A DNA stretch of 52,864 nt from a virus, in IMG/VR virus record IMGVR_UViG_3300030419_003351, positions 1 through 52,864 of that record. One strand, written 5' to 3'. Below, in pieces: positions 34,381 to 44,790 of this stretch. How positions within the stretch are numbered: the stretch's first letter is position 1; every line of letters starts with the position of its first letter. Made by a program: the position numbers and the translations under genes. The notes beneath the pieces are model-generated. The model saw nothing but the letters and a program-made list of their open reading frames with translations. It was not told where the DNA came from and made no database searches.

Positions 34381-37300
34381 ATGGCACAAGACATACTAAT
34401 AACCCCCGGAAGCGGAGAACCACAGATTTTATTTCGTGGTTCCGGTGTTAATGATACTCCAGTAGAGCTGAACACACTGTCTCATTTTAGTGAAGCCCAC
34501 GCTTCTGGAACATCTTTAATGTTCAAAGGTAATGAGGGCACATTACTTACCATAGCCGACAATGTTTCTAGCGGTACGATCTTTTCTGTTGCCGATATTT
34601 CCGGACTGCCTGTTATAGAAGTCGATGCTAGTGGTTTTGCTAGAATAGGTAGACACGGAAACAAAACTGCATTTGGAAGCACATCCCAAGATCCTGAACA
34701 TACTTTTGATGTATTTGGTAGTGGTAATTTTAGACAGGGACTAATTATACCTTCGCAGCAACCGGCCACCACAGGAAATGCGGTATATAATATTGACGGA
34801 ACTCTTTATTTTAACGGAGCTGCCATTGCTGCTTATGATGACACTTATGTTTCTGGTGTTGCGACCTATGCTTCTGGACAAACTATTGCCAATGAAATAG
34901 ATATTGTTGCTAGTTCTGGTATAGCTAACTATGCTAGTGGTCAAGCTATAGCTAATGAAATAGATATCGTTGCCGTATCAGGAATAGCTAACTATGCGTC
35001 CGGACTTGCTATTACAAATGAGGCTAACGTTGCTTACGCTTCTGGTCAAGCCATAGCAAACGAAGTAGATATAGTTGCGGTATCTGGGATTGCTAATTAC
35101 GCTTCTGGACAGGCGATTGCCAATGAAACAGATATAGTCGCTGTATCGGGAATTGCGAACTACGCTTCCGGATTAGCTATAACAAATGAGACCGATATTG
35201 TAGCCACATCAGGCATTGCCAATTACGCATCGGGTCAGGCTATAGCGAATGAGACCGATATTGTGGCTACATCTGGAATTGCTAACTACGCATCTGGTCA
35301 GGCGATTTCTAATGAAACCGATATTGTTGCGACTTCAGGTATTGCTAATTACGCCTCTGGACAAGCCATAACGAATAAGTCTAACATCGCAACAAATACG
35401 TCCAACATATCTACAAACACATCCAACATATCGACCAATACTACAAATATAGCGACAAATACCAGCAGCATAAATTATGTTTCTGGGGTTGCTACTTATG
35501 CATCCGGTTTGGCTATAACTAATGAAGGCAACATTGCGTCTAATGTGTCTAATGTATCATACGTCTCTGGTGTGGCCACATACGCATCTGGTCAAGCTAT
35601 AGAGAATGAAATTGTTTCCGTGTATGCTTCTGGTCAGGTTGATGCTAGTAATCTTCAAAAGGTTACCGATAGGGGTGCGACCACCACTAATAATATAACC
35701 GCCAACAACCTCATAGTTTCAAATGGGGGTAAGGTTGGATCTGCATCAAAGACTGATGCCATTACAATAGCTTCAGATGGTAGTGTTACATTTGTTTCGG
35801 GTGTTGTTGTTGATGGTAACTTGGTCGTTAATGGTGCGGAAGTTATTATTGATGTTGAAAAAATAGAAGTAGAAGACAACATTATCCTGCTTAATAAAAA
35901 TGTTACAGGCACACCGTCATTAAACGCTGGAATTGAGGTCGAGCGTGGATCATCTCCCAATACAATAATTAGATGGAATGAAGCCAGTGATATATGGGAC
36001 TTTACTGAAGATGGAACTACTTATCACGAAATAGGAAAACATGACAATATTGTTTTAGTTTCTGGTATCGCTAATTATGCTTCTGGTCATGTAGAAACAA
36101 ATATAACGAATATAAACTATGTATCGGGCATTGCCGCATACGCATCTGGTCAGGCGATAGAAAATCAAGGGGTTGCTAATTATGCCTCCGGTCAAGCGAT
36201 TGCCAATGAAACAGATATTGTAGCCGTTTCCGGAATCGCAAATTACGCTTCCGGTCAAGCAATAGCTAATGAAACAGACATCGTAGCCGTCTCCGGAATC
36301 GCAAACTACGCTTCTGGTCAAGCAATAGCTAACGAAACAGACATTGTGGCCACATCGGGCATAGCCAATTATGCTAGTGGTCAAGCGATAGAGAATGAGG
36401 GTGATATTCTGTCGCTTATGGCTGCGTCTGGTCAAGCCGTCTATGCTTCCGGACAAGCGGTCGAAAATGAAACCGATATTGTGTATGTTTCGGGAATAGC
36501 CGTATATGCCTCTGGCGAAGCCGAAAGTAAGGCTTCGGTATTGAACGATCTTACTGACGTTTCTTATGGTGGGACTAATCTAACGGACACGCTTCTTATA
36601 AATAACAGACCCGGATTGACTCCACAGCACGGATCTCTTACCGCAGATTCAACGGACAATATAGGTATTGGTTATCATGCGTTGTCAAATATTAGAGATG
36701 CAAATGATAATATTGCATTAGGGATGCAGTCTCAAATGTTTAATTCTGGCGGTAGTAATAATATATCCCTTGGGACTATGTCTCTAGGTAAGCTTACGGA
36801 TGGTGACAAAAACGTAGCTATAGGATATCGAAGCCTAGATGACGCCACCATTGGAACAGCTAATGTTTCAGTGGGACACGACAGTTTAAAGGATCTTACT
36901 GAAGGTAACTACAATATTGCAATAGGGCACCGTGCTGGGTGGGCCTTGACCGATGATGATAGCATGTTGTATATTGCTGATGATGCACCTACCTATGATG
37001 GTACTTTAATTAAAGGCGATATGGCCAATAAGTACTTGGCTGTTGGTAAGGCTGATGTTACACTTTCGAGTGATCCCGCTACGCTTCAGGTCTACGCGAA
37101 AATTTCTACACACAAGGGTACAATCGTCAGGGGTGCCGCATCTCAATCAGCAAATCTACAAGAATGGCAAGCAAATAACGGTATAGCAGTTGCTTTAGTT
37201 ACTGCGGACGGTAGTATTGCCAGCAGTGGAGACATTAGTACTAGCGGTAGTCTTATTGCTGGTTCTCACAATATATCCAGTATTGTTACGGCTGGTACTG

Positions 37301-40300
37301 CTTCTGGTGTTGCATATTATGGTTCCAACGGTGTACTAACCCACGATTCAAATCTAAGATATAACTTTACTGGCGACATCTTGGAAGTTAATGGGGCAAC
37401 ACCCGAAATACAGCTATATGATAGCGAAGGCTCGGAGACCAGAATTTCATTAGGGACTACGGGTACAAACGCTGGAGACCCTTCTCTCGCTATTAAGATT
37501 ACCAACGACGGAAACGGCGAAAATATTGACGAGGCGGAAGTACATGTATATCCGGGAACCACAGCACAAAAAACCACTAGACTAGATGTTGCTACAAACG
37601 GTGGTGCGTCTAGTGCAACCAAAAAAATGGGTATAGAGACTAGAATTGATGCTGTTCAAGCCACCGGTGTTCTATATACAGCAATAGCTGATTTGAGTAC
37701 TGGCGATATCCCTATGTTAATTACGACAAAGGGAAAACATTCTGATCATCATGGAATTTTTATTGATAAGCCTGCTAATTATGGTCGTGTGGGCGTAGGA
37801 AACGATGCACCTAGTGCTCAACTTCATGTTACCAGCAGACAGTCAGCACAAGAGGGAATAATAGTACAAGGTGCCGTGTCCCAGTCTGCTAATTTACAAG
37901 AGTGGCAAGCTAACAATGGTATTACTGTTGCCCATGTTGCAGGGGACGGTAGTATAGCTACTAGCGGAAATGTGAGTGTTAGTGGTGATATAACTAGCAA
38001 TGGTAGAATTTTTCTTCCAGCAGGATCTGTTGGTTCCCCCAGTATTACTTTTACAGGAGGTGCAAGTAACCGAGTTGGGATTTATGAACCTGTTGCCGAT
38101 ACTACCATTGGGTTTGTCACTGGGGGTGGAACTAGGTTTGCGATCAGAACAAAGATAATGACCGCCACCTCAGCTGGTGGCTTCGCTTTTACCGATAGCA
38201 GTAGCAACCCTCATTCTTCTACAATAGATACTTACCTAAAACGTTATGCTGCTGGTCAAGTTGGAATATACGATGACAATGGAACAACACTTGGAGACTT
38301 AGTGGCTAGCGGCGTTTACGCAAGTGGCGTTACTCTTGCTAATCACGTCCCAGCTAGTACGACTAACGCCCTCTACAACGACGGAGGAACCCTTAAATTC
38401 AATGGCTCTGCTGTTGGTGGTGGTGGTGGTGGTGGAGACGTAACTACTGCACAGCTTAATTATGTTTCCGGTATTGCTGTTTATAGCTCTGGTGTAGTTA
38501 GCGATGTAGACGTTATTATTGGTCAGCAGTCAACCACTGCTGGAACAGGTATAGCGATAGGCTATGGAGCCGGTCTTGACTCCTCACTCGATAATACCAG
38601 TGTATCTAATGGATATCAAGCCTCTGATGTTCTTATTGGACATTTTGCTGGTTCTGGATATATTCATAAAACTCCGGGAGTAGCTTTTGCTAGTGCTCAA
38701 CTGAACACGATGATTGGCTACAAGGCTGGAGCCAGCTCTATTGATTATCTAACAGGTACCCAGTCGATTGGTTATAACGTGTTTGTGGGACATCAGGCTG
38801 GGCATAGTGCATCTGGTTATCAGAATACATTTATCGGAGAATCGGCAGGTTATCAAGGTAGTGGCATAAGAAATATCGGCTTAGGACATGATGCTCGTAA
38901 GCGTTCTTCCGGTGAAGACAACATTGCTATTGGAAGTAACGCTGGCTACGATCACTACGGTAATCATTCTATATATATAGGATACCTTGCAGGAGATGAA
39001 AGTGTTGGCAACAACAATATAGAGATAGTTACGGAAGGTTCTAGCCCTAGCAGCATAGGCAGCAATAGTAACAAGCTGAACATTGAGCACACTATTATCG
39101 GTGATACCTCCGCTAAAAAACTAGCTATCGGTAACGTTACTTCTAGCGATCTGACTCCAGATGCCACGCTTGAAATCAAGCCAAAGGTTGCAACTGATAT
39201 TGGTGCTATAGTTCAAGGTGCAGCCGCCCACTCAGCTAGCCTGCAAGAATGGCAGTCTTCCAGTGAAATTCCGGTAGCAACAATCTCTCCCGATGGAAGT
39301 ATTGCTAGCAGCGGCACAATATCGGCAAGTGGCGGTATTCTACTTGACAATATCGTGCCATCAGTAACCACAAATAAATTGTACAACGAAGGCGGAACTC
39401 TTAAGTTTAACGGTTCTGCCGTAGGTGGTGGTGGTGGTAGTGGAGATATTGAAGGTGTAACGGCTGGTAATGGTCTTAGTGGAGGAGGTACTTCCGGTAC
39501 TGTTACACTAAATGTAGAAGCAGCACAGACTGTAATCACGTCACTCTTTGCTACCGATATTAAAATCGGTGAAGATAACGAGACAAAGATTGACTTTGAA
39601 GACGCTGACACCATTAACTTTTATGCGGGAAATGAAAAACAATTAATACTTACTGACGGGGCTTTAACACCGGGGGCTGATAACATTTTAGACCTTGGTA
39701 GTAGTAGCGTGGAGTTTAAGGATGCGTACTTTGATGGTACTGTAACTTCCGATGCTTTTGCTGGGCCATTGACCGGCGACGTAACTGGTAATGCTGATAC
39801 CGCTACGGCATTAGCAACAGGAAGAACCATTGGTATGACCGGGGATGTCGTATGGACATCTGCCAGCTTTACTGGTGCGGGTAATGTAACTGGCACATCT
39901 ACTATACAGGCAGATGCTATTGAAACAGCTATGATAGAAGATGATGCTGTTACTTACGCCAAAATTCAAAACGTCACCGACGCCAGAATGTTGGGTAATA
40001 ATGCTGGGTCAGACGGTGTTGTTACAGAAATGACAAAAGCCAATGTTTTATCGTTCCTGAATGTTGCCGATGGTGCAGACGTAACCACTTTTACTCTAGC
40101 TGGAGACGGTGGCTCAAATCAAACAATTACGGCTGGAAACACATTAACGGTGGCCGGTGGAAATGGTATCACCACTACTGGAGCGGCTACTGATACTGTT
40201 AGTATAGCTGTGGACGCAGCACAAACCACAATAACATCTATCTTCGCAACCGATCTTAAAATTGGTGAAGACGACCAAACCAAAATAGATTTTGAAACCG

Positions 40301-41883
40301 AGAATGAAATACATTTTTATGCTGATAATGCAGAACAAGTGTATGTTGCTGATGGCGTGTTTGGCCCACAAACAGATAGCGATGTTGACTTGGGTACTTC
40401 TAGTGTACGCTTTAAGACTGCTTATTTTGATAACTTAGATTTGTCAACAATGAACCCCTCCGGTTTATCGTTTTTCGCTGGAGATGCGAATAGGGGTCAA
40501 TTAACTAGTCTTTCAGAACTTATTATAGAAAGTGGTCAAAATAGAATCTATCAGTTTCCCAAGGGCGGCAGTGCAGAACTAGTCAAGCTTGGCTGGAATG
40601 CTGCTGGTGATGAATATTTAATCAACACTGTGGCCAATGGCGGAACCGCTAGAAACGTCTCTTTCGCAGTTGGTGGAACCTCAGTGTTTACGTTGAACGC
40701 AGCTAACTCCAGAATGGTAATTGCTGGGGATATGTATCCTGACAATGACGCTGGCAGAGAACTGGGGTCTAGCACAAAAAGATGGGAAAACATATACACT
40801 GACCAGCTTAACGCTCACTGCCACACAGGGACTGATGTTTGTATTCAAGTAAAAGCTCATTCATCCCAATCTGCCAATGTTCAATCTTGGCGAACTAATG
40901 GTGGAACCGAGTTTGTGGGTATTGGTCCAGATGGCGGAGTGGTCTTACCAGATAATGCTCCTAACTCTACTACAAACAAGCTGTACAACGATGGAGGCAC
41001 GCTGAAGTTTAATGGCTCCGCAGTTGGGGGTGGGGGTGGTGTTTCGGGTGACACCTTTGCAACAGACTTAAAAATAGGTAGAGACTCTCAAAATCTAGTT
41101 GACTTTGCTACTACAGACAATAAGATTATATTAAGGGCGAACAACGTTAATCAAGTTAGCTTAATTGATAATGTGTTTGGGCCAGAAGCGGACAGCGATG
41201 TTGATCTAGGTACTACTAGTCTTCGCTGGAAAGACGCATATGTTGACTCAATTACAGTAACCGGAGAAATTGATGGTGATTCGCTAGATATAGAAGGTGA
41301 TGCCGACATCAACGGTACAACAAATCTAGATGCTGTAGACATTGACGGTAATGTTCAGTTAGATGGAACCCTTACTGTGGGCGTTGACGATACTGGACAA
41401 GATGTTAAATTCTTTGGTGCTAGAAGTGGCTCTTATGTAGAATGGGATGAAAGCGAAAACAGACTCCACTTAGTACAAGGAGCATATGTTAATCAGCCAG
41501 TTCCAGCTACCGGAACCACAACAGAAGACGCTACATTGCAGATAGACCTAAGCAAAGGTAATTACTTCAACATACTCTTAGGTCAGGATATCTCAGCTGT
41601 GCAGTTTGAAAATGCCACAATAGGGCAAAAGTTTATTATCCGATTTACCCAAGCTACTAGTGGTACTGGACACGGAATAAGTTGGTCAACAGTGAGAATA
41701 GATGGAAGTACTGACGCTGAGTTAAAATGGGCTGGAAATATTGCACCAACGATGACTGGAAACGACGGAACTTCCCATCAGGGGCATAAAGATGTATATG
41801 GATTTTTATGCACGGCTACCGGAGGTAGTGACAATGATACTAAATTTGATGGCTTCATCATAGGACAAGATATACCAAACTAA
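34381..41883 (+). CDS. Giant repeat tail fibre protein (2500 aa)
   Basis: GGAG precedes the ATG. The N-terminal 160 residues are a likely attachment region (DTPVELNTLSHFSEAHASG...). About 20 copies of a 21-residue repeat, VSGIANYASGQAIANETDIVA type, follow in two blocks, probably a trimeric coiled or helical shaft. Next are YadA-head-like repeats (NIAIGxxA, NVSVGHDS), repeated GAVSQSANLQEWQANNG blocks (four), several NKLYNDGGTLKFNGSAVGGGGG blocks and a C-terminal GKNYFNILLGQDISAVQFENA-type tip. A low-complexity adhesin of host receptor binding is the expected role. Confidence 0.85.
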   Translation: MAQDILITPGSGEPQILFRGSGVNDTPVELNTLSHFSEAHASGTSLMFKGNEGTLLTIADNVSSGTIFSVADISGLPVIEVDASGFARIGRHGNKTAFGSTSQDPEHTFDVFGSGNFRQGLIIPSQQPATTGNAVYNIDGTLYFNGAAIAAYDDTYVSGVATYASGQTIANEIDIVASSGIANYASGQAIANEIDIVAVSGIANYASGLAITNEANVAYASGQAIANEVDIVAVSGIANYASGQAIANETDIVAVSGIANYASGLAITNETDIVATSGIANYASGQAIANETDIVATSGIANYASGQAISNETDIVATSGIANYASGQAITNKSNIATNTSNISTNTSNISTNTTNIATNTSSINYVSGVATYASGLAITNEGNIASNVSNVSYVSGVATYASGQAIENEIVSVYASGQVDASNLQKVTDRGATTTNNITANNLIVSNGGKVGSASKTDAITIASDGSVTFVSGVVVDGNLVVNGAEVIIDVEKIEVEDNIILLNKNVTGTPSLNAGIEVERGSSPNTIIRWNEASDIWDFTEDGTTYHEIGKHDNIVLVSGIANYASGHVETNITNINYVSGIAAYASGQAIENQGVANYASGQAIANETDIVAVSGIANYASGQAIANETDIVAVSGIANYASGQAIANETDIVATSGIANYASGQAIENEGDILSLMAASGQAVYASGQAVENETDIVYVSGIAVYASGEAESKASVLNDLTDVSYGGTNLTDTLLINNRPGLTPQHGSLTADSTDNIGIGYHALSNIRDANDNIALGMQSQMFNSGGSNNISLGTMSLGKLTDGDKNVAIGYRSLDDATIGTANVSVGHDSLKDLTEGNYNIAIGHRAGWALTDDDSMLYIADDAPTYDGTLIKGDMANKYLAVGKADVTLSSDPATLQVYAKISTHKGTIVRGAASQSANLQEWQANNGIAVALVTADGSIASSGDISTSGSLIAGSHNISSIVTAGTASGVAYYGSNGVLTHDSNLRYNFTGDILEVNGATPEIQLYDSEGSETRISLGTTGTNAGDPSLAIKITNDGNGENIDEAEVHVYPGTTAQKTTRLDVATNGGASSATKKMGIETRIDAVQATGVLYTAIADLSTGDIPMLITTKGKHSDHHGIFIDKPANYGRVGVGNDAPSAQLHVTSRQSAQEGIIVQGAVSQSANLQEWQANNGITVAHVAGDGSIATSGNVSVSGDITSNGRIFLPAGSVGSPSITFTGGASNRVGIYEPVADTTIGFVTGGGTRFAIRTKIMTATSAGGFAFTDSSSNPHSSTIDTYLKRYAAGQVGIYDDNGTTLGDLVASGVYASGVTLANHVPASTTNALYNDGGTLKFNGSAVGGGGGGGDVTTAQLNYVSGIAVYSSGVVSDVDVIIGQQSTTAGTGIAIGYGAGLDSSLDNTSVSNGYQASDVLIGHFAGSGYIHKTPGVAFASAQLNTMIGYKAGASSIDYLTGTQSIGYNVFVGHQAGHSASGYQNTFIGESAGYQGSGIRNIGLGHDARKRSSGEDNIAIGSNAGYDHYGNHSIYIGYLAGDESVGNNNIEIVTEGSSPSSIGSNSNKLNIEHTIIGDTSAKKLAIGNVTSSDLTPDATLEIKPKVATDIGAIVQGAAAHSASLQEWQSSSEIPVATISPDGSIASSGTISASGGILLDNIVPSVTTNKLYNEGGTLKFNGSAVGGGGGSGDIEGVTAGNGLSGGGTSGTVTLNVEAAQTVITSLFATDIKIGEDNETKIDFEDADTINFYAGNEKQLILTDGALTPGADNILDLGSSSVEFKDAYFDGTVTSDAFAGPLTGDVTGNADTATALATGRTIGMTGDVVWTSASFTGAGNVTGTSTIQADAIETAMIEDDAVTYAKIQNVTDARMLGNNAGSDGVVTEMTKANVLSFLNVADGADVTTFTLAGDGGSNQTITAGNTLTVAGGNGITTTGAATDTVSIAVDAAQTTITSIFATDLKIGEDDQTKIDFETENEIHFYADNAEQVYVADGVFGPQTDSDVDLGTSSVRFKTAYFDNLDLSTMNPSGLSFFAGDANRGQLTSLSELIIESGQNRIYQFPKGGSAELVKLGWNAAGDEYLINTVANGGTARNVSFAVGGTSVFTLNAANSRMVIAGDMYPDNDAGRELGSSTKRWENIYTDQLNAHCHTGTDVCIQVKAHSSQSANVQSWRTNGGTEFVGIGPDGGVVLPDNAPNSTTNKLYNDGGTLKFNGSAVGGGGGVSGDTFATDLKIGRDSQNLVDFATTDNKIILRANNVNQVSLIDNVFGPEADSDVDLGTTSLRWKDAYVDSITVTGEIDGDSLDIEGDADINGTTNLDAVDIDGNVQLDGTLTVGVDDTGQDVKFFGARSGSYVEWDESENRLHLVQGAYVNQPVPATGTTTEDATLQIDLSKGNYFNILLGQDISAVQFENATIGQKFIIRFTQATSGTGHGISWSTVRIDGSTDAELKWAGNIAPTMTGNDGTSHQGHKDVYGFLCTATGGSDNDTKFDGFIIGQDIPN

Positions 41884-42305
41884 TGGCTAATTTAAGAAAT
41901 CACATTGTTGTAATAAGCTCGTTAAGCTGTGCCAATGACGGATCGGTTAGCGGTTCTGGTCCTAGCTATACAGTTACGTATGATACCGGTGAAGATGTTT
42001 CTGATGCTAAGATAGGACAATTTGTTTATATAGAAAAAAGAGAAGCCGGAGGAGGAACTGGTAGCTCTGTACTGTCTACATATGTTTACCTTATAACGGC
42101 AGTTGTTTCTGGCAGTGGGGGAGGTGGACCGGGGATGGGCGGGAATGATCAATTAACGATGAAATATATATATGACACAGCAGGGACTGGCGACGACTCT
42201 CCCGCCGACTTACCTAGCGGAGGTGGTAGTTCTGGCTCTCCAGAACGAGCCACCCATAAGGTCGTGGCGGTATTAGGATCGGCGTTTGAAATGTTTGCGG
42301 AGTAA
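41883..42305 (+). CDS. Beta-rich hypothetical protein after fibre gene (140 aa)
   Basis: The start overlaps the fibre stop (TAATG). ANLRNHIVVISSLSCANDGSVSGSGPSYTVTYDTGEDVSDAKIGQFVYIEKREAGGGTG is beta-strand-like and rich in Gly and Ser, with poly-Gly segments (GGGGPGMGGN) in the middle. It may be a tip or fibre accessory protein; no family recognised. Confidence 0.55.
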   Translation: MANLRNHIVVISSLSCANDGSVSGSGPSYTVTYDTGEDVSDAKIGQFVYIEKREAGGGTGSSVLSTYVYLITAVVSGSGGGGPGMGGNDQLTMKYIYDTAGTGDDSPADLPSGGGSSGSPERATHKVVAVLGSAFEMFAE

Positions 42306-42308
42306 ATA

Positions 42309-43340
42309 ATGGAAGCTAAGGAATGCATATGCCCGCAAGCAGGATTTTGCGAGCTTTTTAGACAGGAAATGACATACGACCCACCCAACTGGCAATGGTG
42401 TCAAAATGCAACGCCAGAGGATAGAGAGTGGTATGTAAGACAATGCGAAAAGAAAAAAGACAGAAAAGAGCAGGAGAGGAGATTTTTTTTGGCCGGTGAA
42501 TACATAACTACCTCTAGAATGATAAAAGATTGTAAAGACCTACTCCTGCCACAAGTTGCGAATCTTAATTTAAAGGGTGTCCTCGGTATTCCCAGATCCG
42601 GTATGCTTCCAGCAAGCGTGTTAGCCATGTGGTTAAATCTTCCACTGTATGGTATAGATAGCTCAGGCAAAGTTGGTATACTTTCGGCTGCTACTGAATT
42701 TGGTGGCATAAGAATGAAAAGCTATACAAATAATAAGGATGCTTTATTGGTAGTAGATGACACCATCTACGCCGGAACAGCCATAGATGATATGAAAAAA
42801 AAGATAGACGGAGAAGCGTTTTATGCCGTTGTTTACGCAAAGCCGTCTGCTAGATATAAAGCTGATTTTTTTGGTAGACAGCTTCCACCCCCTCATTTAC
42901 TAGAGTGGAATCTTTTTAACTGTACGTACATAGAACATGCACTTTTAGATTTTGATGGAATTTTTTCCCCGAACGTTCCTTACGAAGCATGTCAGGATGA
43001 AAATAAATATATAGACTATATTAAAAATGTAAAACCCTTTTACCATAGAATACCAAAAACTTTTTGTAAAGGTATTGTAACCGCTAGACTTGAAAAATAC
43101 AGAGACATTACAGAAGAATGGCTAAAAAAACATGGAATAAATTATGGATTCTTAAAAATGTACCCAACAGAAGATGAACAAAAGAGGAACAATAATCACG
43201 TAGAAGAAGCTTCTACCTTTAAGGCTAATGCGTTTATTGATTCTAGTGCCAAGTTTTTTATTGAAAGCGAAATAGCTGAAGCTATTTTAATAAGACAAAA
43301 GAGTGGCAAGTTTGTCATCTGTCCACAGGAGGACGAATAA
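42309..43340 (+). CDS. Phosphoribosyltransferase-HAD fusion
   Basis: 343 residues with two domains. Residues about 60-200 form a type-I phosphoribosyltransferase: GIPRSGMLPASVLA (92-106) and the PRPP-binding loop ALLVVDDTIYAGTAI (146-159). From about 205, YIEHALLDFDGIFSP (Asp214, Asp216) starts a HAD phosphatase-like domain, with CKGIVTARLEKYR as motif II. The N-terminus carries six cysteines (CICP, C14, C31, C46), perhaps a metal site. A PRTase that also dephosphorylates suggests nucleotide or sugar salvage; substrate unknown. Similar fusions exist in phages; I cannot cite one. Confidence 0.7.
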   Translation: MEAKECICPQAGFCELFRQEMTYDPPNWQWCQNATPEDREWYVRQCEKKKDRKEQERRFFLAGEYITTSRMIKDCKDLLLPQVANLNLKGVLGIPRSGMLPASVLAMWLNLPLYGIDSSGKVGILSAATEFGGIRMKSYTNNKDALLVVDDTIYAGTAIDDMKKKIDGEAFYAVVYAKPSARYKADFFGRQLPPPHLLEWNLFNCTYIEHALLDFDGIFSPNVPYEACQDENKYIDYIKNVKPFYHRIPKTFCKGIVTARLEKYRDITEEWLKKHGINYGFLKMYPTEDEQKRNNNHVEEASTFKANAFIDSSAKFFIESEIAEAILIRQKSGKFVICPQEDE

Positions 43341-44315
43341 ATGAAAATAGAAATGTATATAAACGATACACTTCACGAAAGACCGCCTATGGGACACATA
43401 GAAGCCAATGTGAATGCGTGGGGTAAAATTTCCAAAAAACGAATGAAAAAGTATTGCGAAAACTATGATATTAAACTTTCTTACCATAATGAGGAAGATT
43501 CTTATCACGGAATCTTAGATAGTTTTTATTACAAGTTTTACCAAGACGAGCTTTTACGTTTTAGATCAAACGAGTGGTATCAGTCCCTTTCTGGATTTAC
43601 ATACTGGTGCTGTGCTACACTTAAGAAAATCGTTAGATGGTATCGCTTCGCTGAGAGCGACAACGATACAGCACTATTTGTTGATTTAGATATACTGCCC
43701 CTTAAATTTGTAGATATAAGAGATTACATTAAACCAGACCAATTAGGAATTTCCTACGCCCCAAAAAACGCTAGTAATCGCGTTTACGGCTGGTACGACG
43801 AAAACTGGTATGACAATCAATGGTTAATGGCTTCCGCAAAACACCTGTCTACCAAAAATAATAATATAATACAATCGTCTTCTATGGCGATAGTAAATAA
43901 AGAACATGCCATCAAGATGTTAAAGATTCTTGAAAAGGAAAAACTAAACCCGCTTACGGAAGCAGGGTATAAGAATATTATAGAGTTTTCTAGAAATTCG
44001 CCTCCGTCTGTAGCGGAGGTAGAAGATTATGTAGGTCTTCCATATGACGAACTACTCTTGAATATGGCTATGAATAGCGATGAGTTTACAAAACCACAAG
44101 CTAAGGCAGGGCATGTTGGAGTAGACACATCAGACAATCCATCTATATACAATCTAAATAAAGATCTTTTGTTTGACATATGTTTTCAGCAAGTATTTTC
44201 TCCTGACCACGCTGCGGAAATAGTGGATGTTCATGACATGCCCTTCTGTCATTTTGGCGGTGCTCCTGCTAAACAGTACATACAACATTTAGATGAGCTA
44301 TATCCATATGAATAA
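43341..44315 (+). CDS. Glycosyltransferase-like protein (DxD)
   Basis: 324 residues. FAESDNDTALFVDLDILPL (Asp115 and Asp117) is the DxD of a GT-A glycosyltransferase, with preceding WYQSLSGFTYWCCATLKKIVRWYRF and a later NNNIIQSSSMAIVNKEHA segment as in capsular and O-antigen transferases. It starts directly after the previous stop and overlaps the cytidylyltransferase gene by eight bases, so the three make one operon. Sugar donor unknown. Confidence 0.7.
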   Translation: MKIEMYINDTLHERPPMGHIEANVNAWGKISKKRMKKYCENYDIKLSYHNEEDSYHGILDSFYYKFYQDELLRFRSNEWYQSLSGFTYWCCATLKKIVRWYRFAESDNDTALFVDLDILPLKFVDIRDYIKPDQLGISYAPKNASNRVYGWYDENWYDNQWLMASAKHLSTKNNNIIQSSSMAIVNKEHAIKMLKILEKEKLNPLTEAGYKNIIEFSRNSPPSVAEVEDYVGLPYDELLLNMAMNSDEFTKPQAKAGHVGVDTSDNPSIYNLNKDLLFDICFQQVFSPDHAAEIVDVHDMPFCHFGGAPAKQYIQHLDELYPYE

Positions 44316-44739
44316 AGTTTTATATACCGGTGGAACTTTTGACATTTTTCACTCTGGACATGTTAATTTCTTAAAAATGTGTTCTAGGCTTGCTGACGAA
44401 GTGGTAGTATGCTTGAACACAGACGAGTTTATAAATACCTTCAAAGGAGCAATGCCGGTTATTAGCTATGAGGATAGAAAAACCTGTCTAGAGTCGTGTA
44501 AATATGTGGATAGGGTAATTAAAAACACAGGCGATCAGGACAGCAAATCCTGCATTTTATCTATTAATCCAGATATACTGGCTATTGGAAGCGACTGGTG
44601 CTCAAAAAATTACTATCAACAGATGGGCTTCACTCAGGATTGGCTGGACGATAATAATATCGTTTTGGTCTATCTGCCGTACACGCAAGGTATTAGCTCC
44701 TCAAAAATCAAACAGGATATTTTTCAAAAAAGCACTTAA
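44308..44739 (+). CDS. Cytidylyltransferase-like (TagD/glycerol-3-phosphate type)
   Basis: 143 residues. YTGGTFDIFHSGHVNFL (residues 6-22) has the HxGH signature (His15, His18) of the nucleotidyltransferase superfamily; SDEFINTFKG, PVISYEDRK and ISSSKIK near the C-terminus are the other usual elements. Size and GGTFDxFHxGH are typical of TagD/RfaE-type enzymes, which make CDP-glycerol or ADP/CDP-sugars. Start is the ATG at 44308; a longer frame begins 15 bases earlier. It follows a glycosyltransferase, consistent with making an activated alcohol or sugar for it. Confidence 0.85.
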   Translation: MNKVLYTGGTFDIFHSGHVNFLKMCSRLADEVVVCLNTDEFINTFKGAMPVISYEDRKTCLESCKYVDRVIKNTGDQDSKSCILSINPDILAIGSDWCSKNYYQQMGFTQDWLDDNNIVLVYLPYTQGISSSKIKQDIFQKST

Positions 44740-44740
44740 C

Positions 44741-44749
44741 TTGCGTATA
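44741..44749 (+). promoter_or_regulatory. Late promoter motif, variant TTGCGTATA
   Basis: One base off the consensus, two bases after the cytidylyltransferase stop and 41 before the BppU-like gene. It lies at the boundary between the sugar block and the neck/tail block. Confidence 0.5.
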
Positions 44750-44790
44750 GTTAATAGATATGTACGTTATTAGCAAATTAGGAAAAAAAT

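Noticed and set aside
34861-36540. Repetitive DNA in the fibre gene as an insertion or noncoding repeat
   Set aside because: The repeats are in frame and preserved as protein, so they are part of the fibre gene.
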